Source of the DNA: Chromobotia macracanthus
Taxonomy: Eukaryota > Chordata > Actinopteri > Cypriniformes > Botiidae
DNA: 64,000 nucleotides
Direction of reading: 5' to 3'
Assembly (NCBI GenBank): GCA_036877525.1
Contig: JAZGTH010000147.1
Span: forward strand, 1 to 64,000
How positions within the stretch are numbered: position 1 is the first letter of the stretch; every line of letters begins with the position of its first letter. Below, in pieces: positions 1-13,600 of the stretch. Below the pieces are notes generated by a model. It searched no databases. It was not told where the DNA came from and saw nothing but the letters and a program-made list of their open reading frames with translations. Made by a program: the position numbers and the translations under genes.

Positions 1-318
1 TGATCTGTGAAAGTGTCCGCCATCTCTGAACATGTGCAGGTTTTTTTTCTGTTCAAGTGAGAGAAAGTGCACAAGCAGTGTCACCACACAGCTCTCTACA
101 CATTTCTCAAAAAAGTTTAATAATAATTATGGGTTCCCCATATAACAAAAAAAATTAACAAAGAAACAGAAATTCAAACGAATCTAATAAGTTGGTTTAT
201 CAGAGGAAACAGCTCTCAGAGCACTTCTAAGGTGTCCACTAGATGGCGCCATTGTATCACAAATGAACGAACCGATGCTCCGGTTTATATCGTGTATCAT
301 ATAACAGCATGACAGTCT

Positions 319-700
319 GTGTCGTATTCACACTATAATGAAGAGGTTCAGGATTCAGTTTGTTCTCTCTCCTCACACAGAGGACGAATGATCCTCCTTC
401 TGATGAAGGGGGCGATACGGGTGGTTCTCCCGCATCTTTGCAATCAGGGGTTTTATTCCCGTTATTTCCTAATTCCGATAAAAGACGGATCACTTCGTCC
501 CGTTTTGGATCTCAGAGTGTTGAACAAACATTTGAGCAAATACAGTTTCAGAACAGGTTCACATCAGTCGATCTGAAAGATGCTTTTTTAGCATTTATCC
601 TCCACACAGGAAACTCCTTCATTTCGGCCTACCAGGCCGTATGTGATGAATCCACAGTTCTCTCTTCCGGGTTTCTCTGAGCCCGAGAGTGTTTGTGCGC
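319..700 (+). pseudogene. DIRS reverse transcriptase fragment
   Basis: The translation contains the RT motif GFYSRYFLIP followed by a Lys-Asp-Gly-Ser-Leu-Arg-Pro stretch and LDLRVLNKHL, the conserved fingers region of DIRS and other retroelement reverse transcriptases. After a frameshift near 540 the next motif, SVDLKDAF, is readable in another frame. The catalytic YxDD box is not found, because the palm region between about 700 and 800 is largely lost. The fragment is not functional. Confidence 0.75.
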
Positions 701-823
701 AGGCGCGTGTCAGGATCCTGACGTGTACAGACGATAGCAGAGAGACACGCCTCGGGTGCTCACATCACTTCGCTTCAGTGTGAACACAAGCAGGAGCAGT
801 TTCACTCCGGCTCAGAGTGTTTT

Positions 824-1402
824 ATGTATGTGGGTCTGGAGCTGAACTCAATAACGACGCGCGCATCTGTCACGAGAGCGCACTCTCTCTCTCTGTTGAA
901 ATGCCTTTCGCAATTCAAGGAGGGAGCGAGGATGCAATATCACACATGCCTCAGATTACGAGCTCTTATGGCATCAGCTATTCAGGCCTCTGGGCCTTCT
1001 GAGAATGAGAGCATTCATGAGGGGGTTTTATCTCTTCATCTCAGCCCTTTACACAATCTGTCGCTCTGTCTCGGTGACGCGCTCATGCACAACAGCACTG
1101 TTGTTCACTGTTACGCGCACGGGACCCACGGGGTGATCGTGCTGTGCAAAGTGCTTAAGACAGATGCATCCTTAACCGGATGGGGAGCCACTCAGGAGGG
1201 CAGAACAGTGAACGGTGTGTGGCCAAACACTCTTCAGTCAGCCCATATAAATTACCTGGAGCTCCTCACTGTGTGGAAGGCTCTGAGACATTTCCTGCCC
1301 CACCTTCAGGGGCAGCATGTGCTGGTCCACTGCGACAATACCACAGCTGTAGCACATATAAACCGCCAGGGAGGGATGCGTTCCTCCAACTTCATGCTCT
1401 GA
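824..1402 (+). pseudogene. DIRS RT thumb / RNase H fragment
   Basis: A 192-codon open stretch. Its first half (YVGLELNSI...) resembles the RT thumb region of DIRS elements. Its second half has RNase H signatures: DASLTGWGA, then INYLELLTVWKAL and VHCDNTTAVAHINRQGG, which carry the usual Asp, Glu and Asp catalytic positions. A short internal deletion probably removes part of the region just before DASLTGWGA, and the frame ends at 1402. The sequence shows RNase H-like motifs; DIRS assignment rests on these plus the downstream recombinase. Confidence 0.75.
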
Positions 1403-1423
1403 CACACTCCCACCTTAGCGAGG

Positions 1424-2640
1424 GTGAGAGAACAGGGCCTGACTCTGATTCTCATAGCACCCAGGTGGCCCAAAGCTCCATGGCTGGCAGAGATCATTAT
1501 TCTGCTGTATGCTCAGCCTTGGTCCCTTCCGTTATGCACGGACCTCCTCTCCCAAGCAAATGGGGAAATTTGCCACCCACATCCAGACAGGGTGGCTCTT
1601 TGGGCCTGGCCCACGAGAGGGCGAACTTAAACACATTGGGACTCCCCCCACGTGTTATCGCCACTATTCAGAATGCTAGGGCCTCTTCCACACGCTCCTT
1701 GTATGACTGTGAGTGGCTTGTATTTGAGGGCTGGTGTGATAGTCATCAGCTAATTTCATATCAGTGCTCTGTCTCTGATATATTGTGCTTTTTACAAGAC
1801 CTTATAGATAAGGGTAAATCCTTTTCTACTATTAAGGTCTATTTAGCAGCTATCACTGGTACAACAGTGGGGCAACACCCCCTTATTCGCAGATTCATGA
1901 CGGGTGCTCGCCATTCCCTTCCTGTGTCTAGAAGAGTTGTGCCTCAGTGGGACCTTTCCATGGTGCTGGAGGCTTTGTCACCACAGCCTTTCGAGCCTTT
2001 GGGAGGCATTTCCCTTAAACTTCTGTCATTCTGTCATCAAGACAGCTCTGCTCCTTGCCTTGGTGTCTGCAAAGCGTGTCAGTGATTTGCATGCACTCTC
2101 TGTGCATTTCTCGTGCACTCAGTTCTCTCTCAGTGGAGATAAGGTTTTTCTTAGGCCTAAACCGGCCTTTATGTCTAAATGCTTTCCAGCATTCTCATGT
2201 GAGGTGATTGAGCTGTCTGCTTTTTACCCACCTCCTTTTTCCTCGACAGAGGATCAAAGGCTGAATACTCTTTGTCCTGTACGTGCCCTGCGGGTGTATA
2301 TTGACAGGACCAGTTCCTTTAGAAGGAATGACCAGCTCTTTATATCTTGGGCCCCTCCTCACACAGGGAATCCCATTTCTAAACAACGCCTGTCTCATTG
2401 GCTTGTGGAAGCTATATCTTTGGCATATTAATCTAAGGGGGTGCAGCCCCCGGGGGTCTCAGAGCTCACTCTACCAGAGGCATGGCTGCCTCTTGGGCTC
2501 TGTTTAAGGGAGTTTCCCTGCAAGACATTTGCTCCACTGCAAACTGGGCTTCTCCCTATTCATTTGTCAGATACTACCGACTGGATGTTACCAGGACCCC
2601 GGTAGCACATTCTGTTCTAGGAGTGGGCTCCTCATAGCCT
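1424..2640 (+). pseudogene. DIRS tyrosine recombinase fragment
   Basis: A broken tyrosine recombinase (YR) gene. Near 1440-1630 the frame reads a segment typical of the RNase H to YR linker (LIAPRWPKAPWLAEI). From 1640 to 2080 comes the N-terminal SAM-like core-binding part. At about 2050-2090 the box I arginine lies in LALVSAKRVSDLHAL. After a frameshift near 2430 the C-terminal motifs are present: the H-x-x-R box in AHSTRGMAASWAL (about 2465-2505) and the tyrosine region SFVRYYRLDVT (about 2563-2595). All catalytic motifs are thus recognisable but lie in different frames, so no intact enzyme can be made. Confidence 0.8.
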
Positions 2641-3160
2641 TATTCTCACATCCCTACATGCATGGCACTAAGCACGTTCCTCACCTGGCAACATTATTTC
2701 ACTGTGTGTTGTCAGGCTTATGTATGCTACATGTTACCATATGTTTTCATACAGTTTTTGGGGAAGGTCCTTCATCATGTGTGTGGGTTGTTACCTTATG
2801 ACGTGTCATGCACCACCTTTTTCAGGTGACCGTCCTCTGGCTGTCAGAGCCTCACGTTGAGTGTATTGGGCAACCGGGGAGTTGTCCATATCTCCCATAG
2901 GTGGATCTCGAACACGAGATGATGAAAGAGAATAATAGGTTATGTCAGTTTATTGTTCAGTTATGTCAATATGTCAGGCCCTTACCTGACATAGGGCACA
3001 CGCTCCTGTCTGTCAAGCCAGACTTGGTGCAATTGGATGCTTCTGCAGAGGTCAGGTCTGATGCCCTTCCCATAGGTGGATCTCGAACACGAGATGTTTC
3101 AGAGAACCCGGGGTTACGGACAGTAACCTATTGTTTTCTCTTTAGATCACACAGTGTTTA

Positions 3161-4695
3161 GTGGTATATTGAAGAATTTCAATATACCACAGCTGTTCCA
3201 GTCTCACATCTGAAACTCCTCAGGAACAGCTCTGTATACATCATCAGTTCTTCAGTCTCTGCTGATAAACAGCATCTTCACAGTCTGATGATGATCTTCT
3301 CATGATGATATGAAGTGTTTGATTTACACCACAGTCTTTCACTCGATGATCAAAACGTTTGACCAGATTTATTTATTAAAATACAGAATTAATACATACT
3401 CATAAACTTTCAGTTTTTAATTTATTTAAGGTGTTATGTTTGTTCCACTTCAACTATTTTGACAATTTTGTTCATTACGTAGAATCCAAATAAAAGTACA
3501 TTTAAAATCCAGGTAGTAATACAAACAAAATAAGACAAACACTACGGGGCCTGAATACTTTCACAACACACTGAATCAGGTCTGATTCTGTCCTCCACAT
3601 TCCTGATCATTATCTGTGGTGTGAAGGGAATTCTGGGATAAACTCCACTGACATCCATTAAAACTAACAGCCTCTTGTCTCCTGCCAGTGTTGTGTGGTG
3701 TTACTCTCTGCTGTCGTCTCCCTCTAGTGGAGGAGCTCTGATAAAGACTCAGTACGTAGCATGTTATCATTAGTGTGAAGGGAATGCTGGGATAGCGTAG
3801 GTTTGTTAGTGCTACAGCAGTTTGGGATTATAAATCTGAAGTGTTTTAGTCAGAGGGTACAGATCCTGAGCTGAGGTTCATGAGGCACATAAGATTAACT
3901 TTACCTCACTGTGAGGTCACGGCTACAGTACAGTAACATCACCTGTGTTGTAGCTTCTCTGAATACAATACAAAACAAGAGCCTAGATATTAAATGCCTA
4001 GAACTGTAGCAATTAACTAGCATAACATAATATATGATAACTACACAGATTAGGAAACAATATACACAACAGACAAACCTTGTAACAGTGAATAGAGATG
4101 AGGACCTCCAGTGGTGAGGAGAGGAACTGCAGATGTTACAATGATGTTTACAGTACATGCAGGATTTGACATTTAAGGCTGTTCACATGCATACAACTAT
4201 TTTTTAAAAACAAAGACACTTTTCTATAAAACCAGACTCCATTTATCCAAATCAAACCCTATGAGAAACCCCCATTCATTGTAGTAAAAGGTCTTATTGT
4301 TTTTAGTAAGTGTCATGTTATGAAGTTTTTCATTTGTCATATCAAATGTCCTGGAAAATAATTTTTGAAAAGAGTGAAACCATAAATATAGTTTTAATAT
4401 TTGTGATTGATCTCATCTTCTTTAGGTTTGTAAAGTTTGTAAAGGTCTTAAGTTTGTAGTTTTGATTTTGTGGTTATAGTTTTGATAAATATGTTGTTTC
4501 AGGAAATGTGTTTAAACTTTAATAAAATGAGCTCTGCTACTTTAAATATATAAATGATGCATATAGACACACATTTGCTGTTTTGGCTAGTGCAGTGACT
4601 CTTATTGACTGTAATGTAAAAACGTATTACTTAAACAAATTATTAAATCCGTTTTATGTATATTTTGATGTTGTTCTCTCTATATTCATCTTCAG
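3161..4695. other. Intron of gene 1, paralogous to 54.48-54.84 kb
   Basis: No coding exon is seen. The stretch at about 3268-3410 (agcatcttcacagtctgatg and following bases) matches the gene 2 intron at about 54495-54640, including the segment with cagtctttcactc and a later run around accagatttattta. This is direct evidence that the two loci arose by duplication including intronic sequence. The remainder is AT-rich. Short open frames here (for example on the minus strand at 3576-3770 and 3901-4158) have no recognisable similarity. Confidence 0.6.
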
Positions 4696-7600
4696 ATTCA
4701 ATTCTTCGTCTTCAGCTGATTCTGGTTTTCTGTCCAAACATCATCATGTTTTTTGCTTTTATCTTCTGGGGAGTTTCTGAAGGTTAGTGTTTATAATCAT
4801 TATATAACTGTATCTCTGTGTCTATTATACAGCTTCAGTCATGGTCAAAATTATTGCCACCCCTATTAAATATAAAAATAAATCAGCATTGTTTATACTT
4901 TTGATCTTTTATTTAAAGAAATCACAAAAGTCTAATGTTTCATTGATGTAAAACAATTGAAAGTGAGGGCAAAATCATGTTATGAAATTTAGGTTTTTCT
5001 CCAATCCATGCTGGCCACAGTTATTGGCACCCTTTTATTGAATTCTTTTTGGAACCTCTGTAAAGATAACAGCTGTGAGTCTTCTCCTCTAGTGATGAAG
5101 TTGGAGAACATCTGACAAGAGAGCAGAAATTCTTCCAGACAGAATCTCTCCAGATTCTTCAGATGCTGTGTTCTCTCCTCTTCAGTTCACCCCACTGATC
5201 TTCTATAGGGTTCAGTTCAGGGCACTGGTCTTCTATAGGGTTCAGGTCAGGGCACTGGTCTTCTATAGGGTTCAGGTCAGTGCACTGATCTTCTGTAGGG
5301 TTCAGTTCACCCCACTGTTATACGGTTCAGGTCAGGGCACTGGTCTTCTATAGGGTTCAGGTCAGGGCACTGGTCTTCTATAGGGTTCAGGTCAGGGCAC
5401 TGGTCTTCTATAGGGTTCAGGTCAGGACAATGATCTTCTATAGGGTTCAGGTCAGGGCACTGATCTTCTATAGGGTTAGTTCACCCCACTGTTATACGGT
5501 TCAGGTCAGGGCACTGGTCTTCTATAGGGTTCAGGTCAGGGCAATGATCTTCTATAGGGTTCAAGTCAGGGCACTGGGAGGACCATGGCAGAAACTTAAT
5601 TTTGTGGTCAGGGACCCATTTTTGAGTTGATTTCGTTGTTTTTTTGGACCAGTGTTCCGATGGAAATCAGGTTTTAATGTTTTTATCTGTTGATATTTGA
5701 ACAGAATCCATGATAGACCTCCAGTAGAGAAGTACGCTCACAACATTAAAGATCCAGCAGTATATTCAAACTTTTTCACATTTTGACACACGACATTGTA
5801 TATTCATGTGTGCACTAAACCCATATTGTGTGTTTGCTGCCAAAAGCTCTTTTAGAGTTTCCTCTGACCATAAACCTGGTCCTGTTTGTTCTAGTAGTGT
5901 CTGGCAATTGAATATGCTGGAGATTGTTTTTGGATAAGGGCTTTAAATTGTTTTCTTGATGCTCTTCTAGAAAACTTGTGGTGATGTATGTGCTGTTTTT
6001 GTTTTATTTATTGAGGCTTTCTGACTCAACTGCAATTCTTCATTTATTATCCTTGTAAAGTGTTTGAAACTCAGACTGTCCTCCTCACTGTGCATTAAGA
6101 CAGTATAGACACGTTCTTTTCAGATTCACACATCTTCAGATGATTACAACTTCTTCATTATAACTCTGAGGGTTTTTCAGTTATGCAGCTGTCACAGACA
6201 CTTTCTGTTTTGTGAAGCTCAATAATCTTTTGCTGCACATCAGGAATTGTGTTTTGGTTTTGTCCGTTCTGATGGATGATTACGGGAATTTGATCTTTGT
6301 GTTGCCTCATATTTACACTCCTGTAAAACAGGAAGTCATGGCTGAGCAATTTCATGTTTCTGATCACCTTGCTGTGTTAAAAACATGTAAATATGAATGG
6401 AAATACAGATCAAAGATATTTCACTCAGAAGAAATTCCAGGTGTGCCGATAATTGTGTCCAAAACGTTTTTTATGTAAATATGAAAAAATAATGTGATTT
6501 TCCCTTCATTTTAAATTTTTATGTCAATGAAATATTAGGTTTTATAATTTTTAAAAAAAATACAAATAAAAATATTTATTTTTAAAAGTAAAAATCCACA
6601 AATAAACAATGATTATTAGGGTGCATTTTTTTGGTCATATTTAAAAATGTTTGTGATTATTATGTGTTTCAGGATCAGTGAGTGAACTCTGCTGCTGTGC
6701 TCTTTATATTTTATTGAATAATGTTTGTGATTATTATGTTTCAGGATCAGTGAGTGAGCGCTCTGCTGCTGTGCTCTTTATATTTTATTGAATAATGTTT
6801 GTGATTATTATGTGTTTCAGGATCAGTGAGTGAGACGCTCTGCTGCTGTGCTCTTTATATTTTATTACTGAATAATGTTTGTGATTATTATGTTTCAGGA
6901 TCAGTGAGTGAGACAGTCTGCTGCTGTGCTCTTTATATTTTATTGAATAATGTTTGTGATTATTATGTTTCAGGATCAGTGAGTGAGACGCTCTGCTGCT
7001 GTGCTCTTTATATTTTATTGAATAATGTTTGTGATTATTATGTGTTTCAGGATCAGTGAGTGAGACGCTCTGCTGCTGTGCTCTTTATATTTTATTGAAT
7101 AATGTTTGTGATTATTATGTGTTTCAGGATCAGTGAGTGAGACGCTCTGCTGCTGTGCTCTTTATATTATATTGATGAATGTTTGTGATTATTATGTGTT
7201 TCAGGATCAGTGAGTGAGACGCTCTGCTGCTGTGCTCTTTATATTTTATTGATGAATGTTTGTGATTATTATGTTTCAGGATCAGTGAGTGAGACGCTCT
7301 GCTGCTGTGCTCTTTATATTTTATTGAATAATGTTTGTGATTATTATGTGTTTCAGGATCAGTAAGTGAGACAGTCTGCTGTTGTGCTCTTTATATTCTC
7401 AGACCTCTTGTGTTGCTCTGGGCGGCTCCATATATCGATGAGTTTAAAGGTATGATGTTTGTTTATCACTGAAGATCAGCAAATAAATGATAAGATATTC
7501 AGATACAAATACTGACGCTTCATATCATCTGTGTGTGAATAATATGAGCTACTGAAAGACAAATACCATCTGTTCTGTTTTACAGAAAAAATGAAAACAC

Positions 7601-10600
7601 TGATTATGAAGTTCAGTTATGTTGCAGAATATTTTGTTTTGACAGCTGTTGTTTATTCAGGTAAAGAAATCCAACACCCTCAACAGTCATGATCATACAT
7701 ACAATAAAATGTGTATTTACAGTTTTTAAAAGCTGTGTTAATCAGAATTACAATTGAATATTCTGAATTATAAAGGATTGTTCAACAATAATTTGTATTT
7801 CTTGTGGCCTGTATTCATTTATAATTAATAATTTAATCTTCTCTCTCCTGCAGCTCTGTTTATTAATACCTGGGAGAAACTTCTGAATTTTGCAGAATTT
7901 GACAGAGTTTTGATAATAATTCTCTATGTAATAATGTTTCTGTGCTGCTCCTGCAAAAGTATTTACAGTAAGTTTTGTAAAATATTTTCATATGTTAACA
8001 TGTACCTGTCAGATTATCAGATTAAATGTTTTTTTCAGATAGAAAATCAATATGTCAGTTAAGATAAATATCTTTATTAGTAAAACATTAACTTTATGAA
8101 GACTAACACGTAGTAGTAATGTAGTACTGTAGTAATGGTGAATTTTAAATGTTTGATCATTATGTGTGATTACTCTCAGTTCTGTTTATTTTTACATGTA
8201 CATGTTGATTTAGTTTATTTTCATCATCTGTTAATTCTAATAACTCAAAACTGAATCAGACATTCAGATGTTAATTATTGAACATATTTCTATTTTAGTT
8301 TTAGCTGCAGAGATTGGAAACACAGAAGGACGAATAATTAATATATTTGACATTGTGGCTGATCTGACCTTTGAAATTCTGCCCACATTACAATTCATCC
8401 TTCTGTTCTACACATTTAGATCAGCTGGAGGAGGTGAGTTCACATTTATCAGTGATCTGGATTCATTTCAAGTTTTAAATGAGACTAAAGTGTGTGTGTT
8501 GATGGAAGCTCAATATTAACTTGCTGTAGCTGCCTGATCCATTCAAACAGCACAGCAGAGTATCTGTCTCTCTACAGCCGCCACTGATGTGAATAAATAA
8601 AGCTGGAAACAAATCTAGATGCCCGTCCTGCTGTTTAGAACTGCATTTATCAAAAACACAGTTAAATAATGTTTGAAAATCATCATTGAGCTATGAAGAG
8701 AGAGTTATAAGCTCACCTGCAGGATAAATGCAGCCAATTCTCATCTAAACTTTAATACCATGTTTTTATGTGTCTTTCCTAATTAGTGTGTTTGTTTATT
8801 TGTGTGAACTATATGAAGCTGTTTGTACTAAAAGGACAAATGATTGTTACTGGAAACATGTTTCAGAGGAAAATGTGATTCACAGACCGTGAAAATCAAG
8901 AGAAACTCATAAACATGTCATTACAGTAACCAGTGTACTCTGTGTTCATCTGTGTGTTTATCATACAGAGAGTGTCTGATGACACATTTATAGTCACCAG
9001 TGTACTCTGCGTTCATCTGTGTGTTTATCGTACAGAGAGTGTCTGATGACACATTTATAGTCACCAGTGTACTCTGTGTTCATCTGTGTGTTTATCGTAC
9101 AGAGAGTGTCTGATGACACATTTATAGTCACCAGTGTACTCTGTGTTCATCTGTGTGTTTATCATACAGAGAGTGTCTGATGACACATTTATAGTCACCA
9201 GTGTACTCTGTGTTCATCTGTGTGTTTATCATACAGAGAGTGTCTGATGACACATTTATAGTCACCAGTGTACTCTGCGTTCATCTGTGTGTTTATCATA
9301 CAGAGAGTGTCTGATGACACATTTATAGTCACCAGTGTACTCTGTGTTCATCTGTGTGTTTATCATACAGAGAGTGTCTGATGACACATTTATAGTCACC
9401 AGTGTACTCTGTGTTCATCTGTGTGTTTATCGTACAGAGAGTGTCTGATGACACATTTATAGTCACCAGTGTACTCTGTGTTCATCTGTGTGTTTATCGT
9501 ACAGAGAGTGTCTGATGACACATTTATAGTCACCAGTGTACTCTGCGTTCATCTGTGTGTTTATCATACAGAGAGTGTCTGATGACACATTTATAGTCAC
9601 CAGTGTACTCTGTGTTCATCTGTGTGTTTATCGTACAGAGAGTGTCTGATGACACATTTATAGTCACCAGTGTACTCTGTGTTCATCTGTGTGTTTATCG
9701 TACAGAGAGTGTCTGATGACACATTTATAGTCACCAGTGTACTCTGTGTTCATCTGTGTGTTTATCATACAGAGAGTGTCTGATGACACATTTATAGTCA
9801 CCAGTGTACTCTGTGTTCATCTGTGTGTTTATCATACAGAGAGTGTCTGATGACACATTTATAGTCACCAGTGTACTCTGTGTTCATCTGTGTGTTTATC
9901 ATACAGAGAGTGTCTGATGACACATTTATAGTCCCGTGTACCTTTCATCGTGTGTTTATCATACAGAGAGTGTCTGATGACACATTTATAGTCACCAGTG
10001 TACTCTGTGTTCATCTGTGTGTTTATCATACAGAGAGTGTCTGATGACACATTTATAGTCACCAGTGTACTCTGTGTTCATCTGTGTGTTTATCATACAG
10101 AGAGTGTCTGATGACACATTTATAGTCACCAGTGTACTCTGTGTTCATCTGTGTGTTTATCATACAGAGAGTGTCTGATGACACATTTATAGTCACCAGT
10201 GTACTCTGTGTTCATCTGTGTGTTTATCATACAGAGAGTGTCTGATGACACATTTATAGTCACCAGTGTACTCTGTGTTCATCTGTGTGTTTATCATACA
10301 GAGAGTGTCTGATGACACATTTATAGTCACCAGTGTACTCTGTGTTCATCTGTGTGTTTATCGTACAGAGAGTGTCTGATGACACATTTATAGTCACCAG
10401 TGTACTCTGTGTTCATCTGTTGTTTATTAATGTCTGATACACATATTATTTATCAAAGGTCTAACATCCTTTTTTTCTTTATATAATCTTGTGTTCATCT
10501 GTGTGTTTATCATACAGAGAGTGTCTGATGACACATTTATAGTCACCAGTGTACTCTGTGTTCATCTGTGTGTTTATCATACAGAGAGTGTCTGATGACA

Positions 10601-13600
10601 CATTTATAGTCACCAGTGTACTCTGTGTTCATCTGTGTGTTTATCATACAGAGAGTGTCTGATGACACATTTATAGTCACCAGTGTACTCTGCGTTCATC
10701 TGTGTGTTTATCATACAGAGAGTGTCTGATGACACATTTATAGTCACCAGTGTACTCTGTGTTCATCTGTGTGTTTATCATACAGAGAGTGTCTGATGAC
10801 ACATTTATAGTCACCAGTGTACTCTGTGTTCATCTGTGTGTTTATCATACAGAGAGTGTCTGATGACACATTTATAGTCACCAGTGTACTCTGTGTTGTG
10901 TTTATCATACAGAGAGTGTCTGATGACACATTTATAGTCACCAGTGTACTCTGTGTTCATCTGTGTGTTTATCATACAGAGAGTGTCTGATGACACATTT
11001 ATAGTCACCAGTGTACTCTGTGTTCATCTGTGTGTTTATCATACAGAGAGTGTCTGATGACACATTTATAGTCACCAGTGTACTCTGTGTTCATCTGTGT
11101 GTTTATCATACAGAGAGTGTCTGATGACACATTTATAGTCACCAGTGTACTCTGTGTTCATCTGTGTGTTTATCATACAGAGAGTGTCTGATGACACATT
11201 TATAGTCACCAGTGTACTCTGTGTTCATCTGTGTGTTTATCAACAGAGAGTGTCTGATGACACATTTATAGTCACCAGTGTACTCTGTGTTCATCTGTGT
11301 GTTTATCATACAGAGAGTGTCTGATGACACATTTATAGTCACCAGTGTACTCTGTGTTCATCTGTGTGTTTATCATACAGAGAGTGTCTGATGACACATT
11401 TATAGTCACCAGTGTACTCTGCGTTCATCTGTGTGTTTATCCAGAGAGTGTCTGATGACACATTTATAGTCACCAGTGTACTCTGTGTTCATCTGTGTGT
11501 TTATCATACAGAGAGTGTCTGATCGAACATTTATAGTCACCAGTGTACTCTGTGTTCATCTGTGTGTTTATCATACAGAGAGTGTCTGATGACACATTTA
11601 TAGTCACCAGTGTACTCTGTGTTCATCTGTGTGTTTATCATACAAGAGTGTCTATACAATTTTATATTTTTTTATTAACTAATTATTTATCATACAGAGG
11701 TGTCTGATGACACATTTATAGTCACCAGTGTACTCTGTGTTCATCTGTGTGTTTATCATACAGAGAGTGTCTGATGACACATTTATAGTCACCAGTGTAC
11801 TCTGTGTTCATCTGTGTGTTTATCATACAGAGAGTGTCTGATGACACATTTATATCATTACTTTGTTTTTTTTACATATACATGTACTCTGTATCTGTGT
11901 GTTTATAAAGGTTCTATAACTTAATCAAGTGTACTCTGTGTTCATCTGTGTGTTTATCTAAGAGTGTCTATGAACATTTATATCACAGTGTACTCTTGTT
12001 CATCTGTGTGTAGAGAGTGTCTGATGACACATTTATAGTCACCAGTGTACTCTGTGTTCATCTGTGTGTTTATCGTACAGAGAGTGTCTGATGACACATT
12101 TATAGTCACCAGTGTACTCTGTGTTCATCTGTGTGTTTATCATACAGAGAGTGTCTGATGACACATTTATAGTCACCAGTGTACTCTGTGTTCATCTGTG
12201 TGTTTATCATACAGAGAGTGTCTGATGACACATTTATAGTCACCAGTGTACTCTGTGTTCATCTGTGTGTTTATCATACAGAGAGTGTCTGATGACACAT
12301 TTATAGTCACCAGTGTACTCTGTGTTCATCTGTGTGTTTATCATACAGAGAGTGTCTGATGACACATTTATAGTCACCAGTGTACTCTGCGTTCATCTGT
12401 GTGTTTATCGTACAGAGAGTGTCTGATGACACATTTATAGTCACCAGTGTACTCTGTGTTCATCTGTGTGTTTATCATACAGAGAGTGTCTGATGACACA
12501 TTTATAGTCACCAGTGTACTCTGTGTTCATCTGTGTGTTTATCATACAGAGAGTGTCTGATGACACATTTAGAATCACCAGTGTACTCTGTGTTCATCTT
12601 TGTTTATACAGAGAGTGTCTGATGACACATTTATAGTCACCAGTGTACTCTGTGTTCATCTGTGTGTTTTATCATACAAGAGTGTCTGATGACACATTTA
12701 TATTCACCAGTGTACTCTGTGTTCATCTGTGTGTTTATCATTACAGAGAGTGTCTGATGACACTTTATATCACCAGTGACTTGTGTTCATCTGTGTGTTT
12801 ATCATACAGAGAGTGTCTGATGACACATTTATAGTCACCAGTGTACTCTGTGTTCATCTGTGTGTTTATCATACAGAGAGTGTCTGATGACACATTTATA
12901 GTCACCAGTGTACTCTGTGTTCATCTGTGTGTTTATCATACAGAGAGTGTCTGATGACACATTTATAGTCACCAGTGTACTCTTTCATCTTGTGTTTATC
13001 ATACAGAGAGTGTCTGATGACACATTTATAGTCACCAGTGTACTCTGTGTTCATCTGTGTTTATCATACAGAGAGTGTCTGATGACACATTTATAACTTT
13101 TTTAACACAATCACCAGTGTACTCTGCGTTCATCTGTGTGTTTATCATACAGAGAGTGTCTGATGACACATTTATAGTCACCAGTGTACTCTGCGTTCAT
13201 CTGTGTGTTTATCATACAGAGAGTGTCTGATGACACATTTATAGTCACCAGTGTACTCTGTGTTCATCTGTGTGTTTATCATACAGAGAGTGTCTGATGA
13301 CACATTTATAGTCACCAGTGTACTCTGTGTTCATCTGTGTGTTTATCATACAGAGAGTGTCTGATGACACATTTATAGTCACCAGTGTACTCTGTGTTCA
13401 TCTGTGTGTTTATCATACAGAGAGTGTCTGATGACACATTTATAGTCACCAGTGTACTCTGTGTTCATCGTGTGTTTAATAAATTCTGTGTTCATCTGTG
13501 TGTTTTATCATACAGAGAGTGTCTGATGACACATTTATAGTCACCAGTGTACTCTGTGTTCATCTGTGTGTTTATCGTACAGAGAGTGTCTGATGACACA

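Larger units (their letters stand above)
370..3160 (+). mobile_element. Decayed DIRS-type retrotransposon (RT, RNase H, tyrosine recombinase)
   Basis: A retroelement remnant on the plus strand carrying, in order, reverse transcriptase, RNase H and tyrosine recombinase similarity. That combination marks the DIRS order, which integrates with a tyrosine recombinase instead of a DDE integrase. The reading frame changes several times (pieces lie in different frames near 320-680, 824-1402, 1424-1630, 1680-2080, 2050-2430 and 2450-2640), and no gag-like part is seen, so the copy is inactive. Near the 3' end a short motif (ggtggatctcgaacacgag) occurs twice, around 2901 and 3076, as expected of the repeated termini of DIRS elements. 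The element lies in the intron before the membrane exons of gene 1. Exact ends are uncertain; the class is well supported. Confidence 0.85.
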
